10,631 nt of DNA, from NCBI GenBank assembly GCA_964569765.1, contig CAZMVY010000179.1:1-10631 (forward strand). Direction: 5' to 3'. Below are positions 5,429 through 10,631 of this stretch, piece after piece. Source of the stretch: CAZMVY01 sp964569765 (GTDB taxonomy: Bacteria > Planctomycetota > Phycisphaerae > UBA1845 > PWPN01). The notes under the pieces are model-generated. The model saw only the letters and a list, made by a program, of their open reading frames with translations, made no database searches and was not told the origin of the DNA. The position numbers and the translations under genes were made by a program. The stretch's first letter is position 1. The number at the start of each line of letters is the position of its first letter.

Positions 5429-6262
5429 GTGACTACCGCTGACAACCCGCAGTGGATGCCTTCCTCTGACCAGAGCACACACACCGAAGAAGGTCCCGCC
5501 CGCTGGCGGTACCTTCTGTACGGGTTCTGCTTCAAGATCCGCGGCCTTCTTGCCGTGCTTCTTCTCTTCGCAATGTTCTTCACCACCTGGGGGCGACGGG
5601 GTAGTGCGGCCCTCAACTGGGCAATCGGCTTAACCCTGTTCGGCGCGGCCTGGGCCCTCCGCATTCGCTCGCAGCAGTATCTCCGATATCGCCTCAGAGA
5701 GGACGGCGGGCTGGCAACAAGCGGCCCGTATGCCTATGTCCGAAACCCGGTCTACATCGCGAACATCACCGGCCTCGGGGCCTTGTGCATCATGTGCGGG
5801 TTGTACTGGATGACCCCGATCGCCGTCGCCTGGGCGGCGATCGTGTATCACCTCGCCGTGCGATTCGAGGAAATCCGCCTCAGTAAGCGATTCGGCGAGC
5901 CTTATCGCGAATACCTCCGAACGGTTCCGCGATGGATTCCGCGCGGCTCGCCCACAGCCGCTGCCGGCGCCCGGCACGCCGGTTTCTGGCGCGCGGCGCG
6001 CGTCGAGTGGCAGAACCTGCTCCTGCTTCTCGTTCCTCTGGCGAAGGAGTGGGGCTTCGGCAGGCACGGCGGCGAGGTCCATGCGGTTCTCCGTCGCCTC
6101 GTCGCCCTCGTCGCGGCCCACGCCTATGCTTCCCTGGTCCTCCTGGCCGTAATCCTCGTGGCCCTCGCGGCGTGGAACCTCAACGAGCTGCGCAAGGCGA
6201 AACGCCGGCGGGCCCGGCGGGCCGAAAGCGCTGGCGCCGGACGCGGCTCGGGCTCCTTCTGA
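5429..6262 (+). CDS. Isoprenylcysteine/phospholipid-type membrane methyltransferase
   Basis: An integral membrane methyltransferase (277 aa from GTG 5429) of the ICMT/PEMT superfamily, which uses S-adenosylmethionine to methylate lipids or other small membrane-associated substrates. The signature is clear: GPYAYVRNPVY at residues 99-109, then FEEIRLSKRFGEPYREYLRTVPRWIPR from residue 146, with the Glu147-Glu148 pair that helps bind the cofactor. Three to four hydrophobic helices surround this core. An unusual extension from about residue 185 carries one more helix (YASLVLLAVILVALAAW) and a strongly basic tail, beyond the usual family end. Start choice is uncertain: TTG 5417 directly abuts AAAGG, GTG 5429 is 12 nt from it, and ATG 5456 is also possible. 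The gene probably has its own promoter. The substrate cannot be predicted. Confidence 0.85.
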   Translation: MTTADNPQWMPSSDQSTHTEEGPARWRYLLYGFCFKIRGLLAVLLLFAMFFTTWGRRGSAALNWAIGLTLFGAAWALRIRSQQYLRYRLREDGGLATSGPYAYVRNPVYIANITGLGALCIMCGLYWMTPIAVAWAAIVYHLAVRFEEIRLSKRFGEPYREYLRTVPRWIPRGSPTAAAGARHAGFWRAARVEWQNLLLLLVPLAKEWGFGRHGGEVHAVLRRLVALVAAHAYASLVLLAVILVALAAWNLNELRKAKRRRARRAESAGAGRGSGSF

Positions 6263-6387
6263 CCGCCGCGTTCCGCATACGCAACGGTCCTGCCGATAGC
6301 GGCCTGTCCGCGTGGGAAACCGACCCCGGGCGCGGTATCATCCTTACCGGCTGATCTCGACGGCAAGAGGCCTTGAGGGAAAACGGA

Positions 6388-7947
6388 ATGAAACCGATCA
6401 CGCTCCGCGCGCTGCTCCTTGCGATCCTGGGGGCGGGGACCGTGGCGGGGGTTCTCGCGCCGGGCCAGAGCATGCCGGCGCCGGCACGGCGCCCGAACAT
6501 CGTCTTCATCTTCAGCGACGACCATGCCGCGCAGGCAATCGGTGCGTACGGCTCGGCGTGGGCACCCACGCCCCGACTCGATCGCCTGGCCGCGGAAGGG
6601 ATGCGATTCAACCACTGCCTCTGTACCAACTCGATCTGCGGGCCGAGCCGTGCCGTCGTTCTCACCGGAAAGTACAGCCATCTGAACGGATTCACGGACA
6701 ACAAGTGCCGGTTCGATGGCTCGCAGGAGACGTTCCCAAAGCTTCTGCAAAAGGCCGGCTACCAGACGGCGATCGTCGGGAAGTGGCACCTCGGCAGCGA
6801 CCCGACGGGTTTCGACTACTGGGAGGTTCTGCCCGGGCAGGGCGAGTACTACAACCCCGAGTTCAAGACGGCCTCCGGCCCGGTGAAGCGGCCGGGGTAT
6901 GTCACGGACATTATCACGGACCGGGCGATCGACTGGCTGCGCCATCGACGCGACAGGCACAGGCCGTTCGTGCTGATGTGCCAGCACAAGGCCCCCCACC
7001 GGCCGTGGCAACCCGCCCCGCGGCATCTCCACCTGTTCGACAACGTGACGATTCCCGAGCCGCCCACGCTGTTTGACGACTACGCCGGCCGCTGCTCGGG
7101 CGCAAGGAACCAGGAAATGACCATCGCCCGGCACATGCTGCCGGCCTTCGACCTGAAGGTGATGCCGGAGCCTGGCGACGACAGCGAAGACGCCCGCATG
7201 TGGAAACGCCAGTACAACCGCCTCGACTCCGCGCAGCGAAAGGCGTGGGACGAGGCCTACGGCCCGAGAACAGAGGATTTCCGCGAGGCGAACCGCAGTG
7301 GCGCCGAGCTCACGCGCTGGAAGTACCAGCAGTACATCAAGGATTACCTCCGCGTGATCGCGGCGGTGGATGAAAACGTGGGGCGAATCCTCGATTTTCT
7401 CGAGGAGACCGGCCTCGCCGCCAACACCGTCGTGGTCTACAGCTCGGACCAGGGCTTCTACCTCGGTGAGCACGGCTGGTTCGACAAGCGGTGGATGTAT
7501 GAGGAGTCGCTGCGTATGCCGCTACTCGTCCGGTGGCCCGGCACAGTGAAACCCGGATCGGTCGACGACCACCTCGTGTCCAATCTGGACTTCGCCGAAA
7601 CCTTCCTCGACATCGCGGGGGTTCCGGCGCCCGCCCCGATGCAGGGCCGTTCGCTCGTACCGCTGCTCAAGGGCGCGGCCCCACCCGACTGGCGGAAGAC
7701 GTTCTACTACCACTACTACGAATACCCGCAGCCGCACCACGTCCCGCCGCACTACGGCGTGCGGACGGAACGGCACAAGCTGATCTACTATCCCCTGACG
7801 GACGAGTGGGAGCTGTTCGATCTCGCGAGGGATCCGCGAGAGATGCACAGCGTGCACGCCGACCCGGCGTATGCCGACACAGTTCGACGGCTCAAAGCGG
7901 AACTGACGCGGCTCCGCGAACAGTACGGAGACAGGACGACGAAGTGA
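6388..7947 (+). CDS. Exported Cys-type sulfatase
   Basis: A 519-aa sulfatase that hydrolyses sulfate esters, probably on a sulfated glycan. Residues 1 to about 33 form a signal peptide, so it acts outside the cytoplasm. The catalytic motif is CGPSR at residues 84-88; Cys84 would be converted to formylglycine by a maturase not encoded here. Metal and active-site residues are visible: Asp44-Asp45 in FSDDH, Lys132 and His134 in GKWHLG, and Asp354-Gln355 followed by His362 and Lys367 in SDQGFYLGEHGWFDK. The SDQGFYLGEHGWFDKRWMYEESLRMP region resembles mucin or heparan GlcNAc-6-sulfatase-like enzymes, but the substrate is not certain. ATG 6388 is chosen for GAGG about 9 nt upstream and for the signal peptide; a TTG at 6373 is less likely. 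A possible -10, TATCAT, lies at 6336-6341 without a clear -35. It converges on the MFS gene. Confidence 0.95.
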   Translation: MKPITLRALLLAILGAGTVAGVLAPGQSMPAPARRPNIVFIFSDDHAAQAIGAYGSAWAPTPRLDRLAAEGMRFNHCLCTNSICGPSRAVVLTGKYSHLNGFTDNKCRFDGSQETFPKLLQKAGYQTAIVGKWHLGSDPTGFDYWEVLPGQGEYYNPEFKTASGPVKRPGYVTDIITDRAIDWLRHRRDRHRPFVLMCQHKAPHRPWQPAPRHLHLFDNVTIPEPPTLFDDYAGRCSGARNQEMTIARHMLPAFDLKVMPEPGDDSEDARMWKRQYNRLDSAQRKAWDEAYGPRTEDFREANRSGAELTRWKYQQYIKDYLRVIAAVDENVGRILDFLEETGLAANTVVVYSSDQGFYLGEHGWFDKRWMYEESLRMPLLVRWPGTVKPGSVDDHLVSNLDFAETFLDIAGVPAPAPMQGRSLVPLLKGAAPPDWRKTFYYHYYEYPQPHHVPPHYGVRTERHKLIYYPLTDEWELFDLARDPREMHSVHADPAYADTVRRLKAELTRLREQYGDRTTK

Positions 7948-7963
7948 AAACCGGTCCGACCGG
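7947..7963 (-). terminator. Short terminator-like hairpin after the MFS gene
   Basis: CCGGT (7951-7955) and ACCGG (7959-7963) flank a CCG loop. On the minus strand this hairpin is followed by TTTT (7950-7947). It lies just past the stop of the MFS gene and overlaps the sulfatase stop codon. The stem is only 5 bp, so it would be a weak intrinsic terminator. Confidence 0.35.
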
Positions 7964-7970
7964 GCTCCAC

Positions 7971-7995
7971 GTGCCGGGCGGCGCCGCCACGGCAC
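7971..7995. terminator. Inverted repeat between convergent genes
   Basis: GTGCCG (7971-7976) pairs with CGGCAC (7990-7995), and an inner GGCG/CGCC adds four pairs around a GCGC loop, with one bulged A. It sits exactly between the stops of the sulfatase (+) and the MFS transporter (-). It could act as a bidirectional end signal or mRNA-stabilising hairpin. No T-tract follows on either side, so intrinsic termination is not proven. Confidence 0.4.
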
Positions 7996-7998
7996 TGC

Positions 7999-9339
7999 TC
8001 AAGTCCTGCGGCCATCGCCGGATCGTACGAACAGCAGCACCGCGAGCGCCCCAATCGGATGCAGGCAGCCGGCGACCGTGAAGACGGGCACGTAGCCGAC
8101 TTGCTCGATCAGCGAGCCGACGTACCACTGCGAGACCGCGCCGCCCAGGACGCCCATCATCGCGGCGAACCCGTAGCAGGAAGCGACCATCCGCCTGGGA
8201 AAAAGATCAGCCGGCAACGTCAGCGTGCTGGCCGACCAGCTCTGATGGCCGAAGGCGGCGATGCTGAGGCAGATGATCGCGAGCTGCCAGCTCTCAACGT
8301 ATACCGACAGGATGGTCGCCGGCATCAGCGAAGCGCTGCAGCACAGGGCGAGCTTCCGGGCCTTGATCACCGGCCAGCCGCGCCCGACAAAGAACGACGA
8401 GAACCAGCCGCCGGCAATACTGCCGAAGTCGGCCGCGAGAAACGGCAGCCACGTGAACAGGGCGATCGACATGAGATCGAAGCCGCGCGCCGCCTTGAAG
8501 TACTTGGGGATCCAGAACGAGAAGAAGAGCCAGACCGGGTCGGAGAGCAGGCGGGCAGTCATCAGCGCCCAGAGTTCGCGCCGGGCCAGCGCCTCGCGCA
8601 GCACGCCCCGTGGCGGCTTCGCAGAATGCGCCTCCGGCGGCCCCGCCGCGGGTTCGGCCGATTGTCCCGCGCGAATGCAGGCCAGTTCTTCGGGCGTGAT
8701 CAGGGGATGTTCTTCGGGACGCCGGCCCAGGATCAGCCAGGGGATCAGCCAGGCGAACCCGATCAAGCCGGTGAGGATGAATGCCGCCCGCCATCCGAGG
8801 AAATAGATGATGGCCCCGACTATCGGCGGCGCCAGCATCGCCCCCACACCCGTGCCGATGTTGAGGATACCGGTAGCGAGCGCGCGTTCCTTTGCGGGAA
8901 ACCACTCCCCGACCGTCTTGATCGCCGCCGGGAAGTTCCCCGATTCGCCCATCCCCAGCAGAAACCGCATCGCGGCGAAGGACCTGGCCCCTGTCGCGAA
9001 CGCATGGCCCATGCTCGCTGCCGACCACCAGACGAATGCCAGCGTCAGCCCCAGGCGGCTGCCGAGTCGATCGATGATCCGGCCCGCGACGGGGTGGAAG
9101 AGACCGTACGCGACCAGAAATGCCGAAACGATATGACCGTATTGGCCGGTCGTAATCCCCAGCTCATCTTCGAGCCTGACCTGTGCGACCGAAAGCGCGT
9201 TCCGGTCGAGGTAGTTGATGACCGTGACCAGCGTGAGCAGCGCGACGATGGTCCAGCGCAGGTTCCGCCGTTGCCAATGCAACCCGCGCCGCATCAGGGC
9301 GAGTAGGCCGGCATCGGACGGACACGGATCTTTCATCAT
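7999..9339 (-). CDS. MFS transporter, hexuronate/anion:cation symporter type
   Basis: A 446-aa inner-membrane transporter of the major facilitator superfamily that most resembles the anion:cation symporter (ExuT, hexuronate) group, so the likely job is proton- or sodium-coupled uptake of a sugar acid. Family features: the INYLDRNALSVAQ start of helix 1, AGRIIDRLGSRLGL in the loop between helices 2 and 3, and FLLGMGESGNFPAAIKTVGEWFPAKERALATG across helices 4 and 5. Twelve hydrophobic helices are split by a soluble loop of about 50 residues after helix 6. ATG 9339 (or the next ATG at 9336) has only a weak CAGG ribosome site. It converges on the sulfatase and diverges from the URO-D-like gene, suggesting a shared catabolic theme. 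The family is certain; the substrate is inferred. Confidence 0.93.
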   Translation of the reverse strand: MMKDPCPSDAGLLALMRRGLHWQRRNLRWTIVALLTLVTVINYLDRNALSVAQVRLEDELGITTGQYGHIVSAFLVAYGLFHPVAGRIIDRLGSRLGLTLAFVWWSAASMGHAFATGARSFAAMRFLLGMGESGNFPAAIKTVGEWFPAKERALATGILNIGTGVGAMLAPPIVGAIIYFLGWRAAFILTGLIGFAWLIPWLILGRRPEEHPLITPEELACIRAGQSAEPAAGPPEAHSAKPPRGVLREALARRELWALMTARLLSDPVWLFFSFWIPKYFKAARGFDLMSIALFTWLPFLAADFGSIAGGWFSSFFVGRGWPVIKARKLALCCSASLMPATILSVYVESWQLAIICLSIAAFGHQSWSASTLTLPADLFPRRMVASCYGFAAMMGVLGGAVSQWYVGSLIEQVGYVPVFTVAGCLHPIGALAVLLFVRSGDGRRT

Positions 9340-9407
9340 CGCAACCTGCGAACCCGCGCGGCACCAGGCACGCGCCGATCTCGAACCGGGATCGACCGCC
9401 CAGACCG

Positions 9408-9436
9408 ATCATCCCTGCGCGTACCGCACTCGTCAA
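9408..9436 (-). promoter_or_regulatory. Promoter of the MFS transporter gene
   Basis: On the minus strand TTGACG (9436-9431; 5 of 6), a 17-nt spacer and GATGAT (9413-9408; 4 of 6) form a good sigma-70 candidate. The start would be near 9401, leaving a leader of about 60 nt. The two TATCCTTGT repeats lie just upstream of it, at an activator-like distance. Confidence 0.45.
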
Positions 9437-9452
9437 GGAAAGCACCGGGCCC

Positions 9453-9490
9453 TATCCTTGTGCGCCCGTGTGACGACGCGTTATCCTTGT
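9453..9490. repeat. Direct repeat pair TATCCTTGT in the divergent region
   Basis: TATCCTTGT occurs at 9453-9461 and 9482-9490, 29 bp apart start to start, which is a little under three helical turns. Both copies lie between the divergent MFS and URO-D-like genes, upstream of the predicted MFS promoter and just before the URO-D-like start. Such a pair could be two sites for one regulator controlling both genes. With only nine bases and two copies, chance cannot be excluded. Confidence 0.4.
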
Positions 9491-9525
9491 CCGGGCGGGC
9501 GCTTCGTACGCGGAAGACAGACGTC

Positions 9526-10560
9526 GTGACACACGAACAGTGGGACATATTGGTGAGCGTCGTCGAGGGAAGGCGGATCGAACCGCTGCCCGTGGGTTTC
9601 ATCATCGACAGCCCCTGGCTGCCCGGCTGGTCGGGCATCTCCACAATGGATTACTACGCCGCCGAGGCGATGTGGCTCCGGGCAAATCTGGCGGCCGTCC
9701 AGCGTTTTCCGCAGGTGCTCTTTCTCCCCGGTTTCTGGGCCGAATACGGCATGTGCACGGAGCCGTCCGCCTTCGGGGCGCGATGCACGTGGGCGGAAAA
9801 TGATCTGCCCTTCGCCCACAGGGTGCTCGAAAGCTTCGACGCCGTCTCGTCGCTTCCCCAACCCGACCCGCGCACGGACGGACTGCTGCCCTTCGTTCTG
9901 AAGCGGCTTCAGCGCTGCCGGGCCGAGATCGAAACGAACGGGCACGCCATCCGGTTTGCCGTCGCCCGCGGACCGTGGAACATCGCCTCGTTCCTGGTGG
10001 GCACCACCGAGTTCCTCATGGGCATTCGCGAGCATCCGGATGCCACCCATCAACTGCTCCGGAAGATCACGGCGTTCCTGGTTGACTGGCTGCAACTGCA
10101 GGCGCAGACGTTCTCGACGATCAACGGCATCTTCATCCTCGATGACATCATCGGTTTCGTCGGGGAGCAGGACCTCGTCGAGTTCGGCGCACCGTATCTC
10201 AGGCAGGTGTTCCACGCGATCGACGCAAAGATCCGGTTTTTCCACAACGACGCTGCCGGCCTTGTCTGCGCCCCGCACCTGGCCGGGATCGGCGTAAACC
10301 TGTTCAACTTCAGCTTCGAGCACAGCCTTGCGGAGATGCAGCGGTTGGCAGGCGACGGCATAACGCTCCTGGGCAACATCCCCCCGCGCGACGTGCTCGC
10401 CGCCGGCACGCCCGAGGACGTCCGGCGGAGCGTGCGGGCCGCGTTGAACGGCGTAACGGACACGCGTCGGATCATCCTGTCCTGCGGCGGCGGCATGCCG
10501 CCCGCCGTGCCGACAGCGAATATCGAGGCGTTAATAGAAGCGGCGCGGAACGGCGGATGA
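9526..10560 (+). CDS. Uroporphyrinogen decarboxylase-like (URO-D superfamily) protein
   Basis: A 344-aa cytoplasmic TIM-barrel-type protein of the URO-D superfamily, which includes haem-pathway decarboxylases and zinc-dependent methyl-cobamide:CoM methyltransferases. The family pattern is clear in the C-terminal half: LDDIIGFVGEQDLVEFGAPYLRQVF, then FFHNDAAG (His240-Asn241-Asp242), FNFSFEH, LLGNIPPRDVL and ILSCGGGMPPAVPTANIEAL. It lacks the N-terminal Arg-rich motif of true haem-pathway enzymes, so haem synthesis is unlikely. The zinc motif of methyltransferases (His-X-Cys plus a later Cys) is altered: HND stands for HXC, while Cys320 is near the later position. The start is GTG 9526, with GGAAG 9 nt upstream; a GTG at 9460 would add 22 doubtful residues. 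Next to the transporter, it may act in demethylation or sugar-acid catabolism; this is inference. Confidence 0.87.
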   Translation: MTHEQWDILVSVVEGRRIEPLPVGFIIDSPWLPGWSGISTMDYYAAEAMWLRANLAAVQRFPQVLFLPGFWAEYGMCTEPSAFGARCTWAENDLPFAHRVLESFDAVSSLPQPDPRTDGLLPFVLKRLQRCRAEIETNGHAIRFAVARGPWNIASFLVGTTEFLMGIREHPDATHQLLRKITAFLVDWLQLQAQTFSTINGIFILDDIIGFVGEQDLVEFGAPYLRQVFHAIDAKIRFFHNDAAGLVCAPHLAGIGVNLFNFSFEHSLAEMQRLAGDGITLLGNIPPRDVLAAGTPEDVRRSVRAALNGVTDTRRIILSCGGGMPPAVPTANIEALIEAARNGG

Positions 10561-10593
10561 CGCGGGCGCGCCGTTCCCGATGGAGTGCACACG

Positions 10594-10631
10594 ATGCGGT
10601 TGACATCACGACGACGCGTCTTCGGGCGGTT
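10594..10631 (+). CDS. Start of a gene with a twin-arginine-like signal (partial)
   Basis: ATG 10594 lies 8 nt after GGAG (10582-10585) and 33 nt after the stop of the URO-D-like gene, so it is probably the next gene of the same operon. Only the first 12 residues are visible: MRLTSRRRVFGR. The SRRRVFG stretch fits a twin-arginine export signal, as often found on periplasmic oxidoreductases of planctomycetes and relatives. The rest is cut off by the window edge, so no function can be given. Confidence 0.5.
   Translation, partial: MRLTSRRRVFGR

Noticed and set aside
6124..7473. Minus-strand open frame of about 450 codons
   Set aside because: It lies antisense to the sulfatase and the end of the methyltransferase gene, both with clear catalytic motifs. 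It has no recognisable domain.
8059..9306. Plus-strand open frame of about 415 codons
   Set aside because: It is antisense to the MFS transporter, whose helices and loop motifs are unmistakable. The translation is strongly charged and repetitive.

Overview
The window is GC-rich bacterial DNA with tight gene spacing on both strands and frequent GTG starts. A Planctomycetota (or related PVC-group) organism is the best guess. The reasons are an exported Cys-type sulfatase, a URO-D-like enzyme next to a sugar-acid transporter, an exported protein with a planctomycete-style C-A-T-P-A-C-H-G-G haem-like motif, and small conserved-looking proteins of unknown function. This is a judgement from gene style. 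No rRNA, tRNA, CRISPR array, insertion sequence or phage gene was seen.

Layout: (1) 1-910: a small unknown gene (223-501, +), then a non-coding stretch with two near-identical 56-bp elements 103 bp apart. Each forms a long hairpin, and the second is followed by six T's, so it looks like an intrinsic terminator. (2) 908-2167, minus: a two-gene unit, a tandem-ACT protein then an MgtC-family membrane protein. It reads from a promoter with a perfect TATAAT and a 16-bp perfect palindrome over the -35 position. (3) 2268-2777, minus: a single-RRM RNA-binding protein with its own promoter, a leader of about 90 nt and a terminator-like hairpin. (4) 2923-4818, minus: an exported TPR-like, haem-motif protein followed 3 nt later by a membrane-anchored protein of unknown function. 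(5) 4831-5182, plus: a divergent small unknown gene whose promoter overlaps that of unit 4 and whose mRNA is predicted to be almost leaderless. (6) 5429-6262, plus: an isoprenylcysteine/phospholipid-type membrane methyltransferase. (7) 6388-10560: an exported sulfatase (+), a convergent hexuronate-type MFS transporter (-), and a divergent URO-D-like enzyme (+). (8) 10594-end: the first codons of another plus-strand gene with a twin-arginine-like signal.

How the genes may work together: part 7 looks like accessory carbohydrate catabolism. The sulfatase would strip sulfate from a glycan outside the cytoplasm, the MFS protein would import a sugar acid, and the URO-D-like enzyme may act on a substituent or methyl group. 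Parts 2 to 4 look like housekeeping or stress and respiratory-type functions. I found no convincing multi-gene defence or otherwise wholly new system. The best leads are the paired hairpin element, the palindrome-controlled ACT-MgtC unit, the overlapping divergent promoters, the CX4CH protein with its unknown partner, and the URO-D-like protein with an altered metal site.
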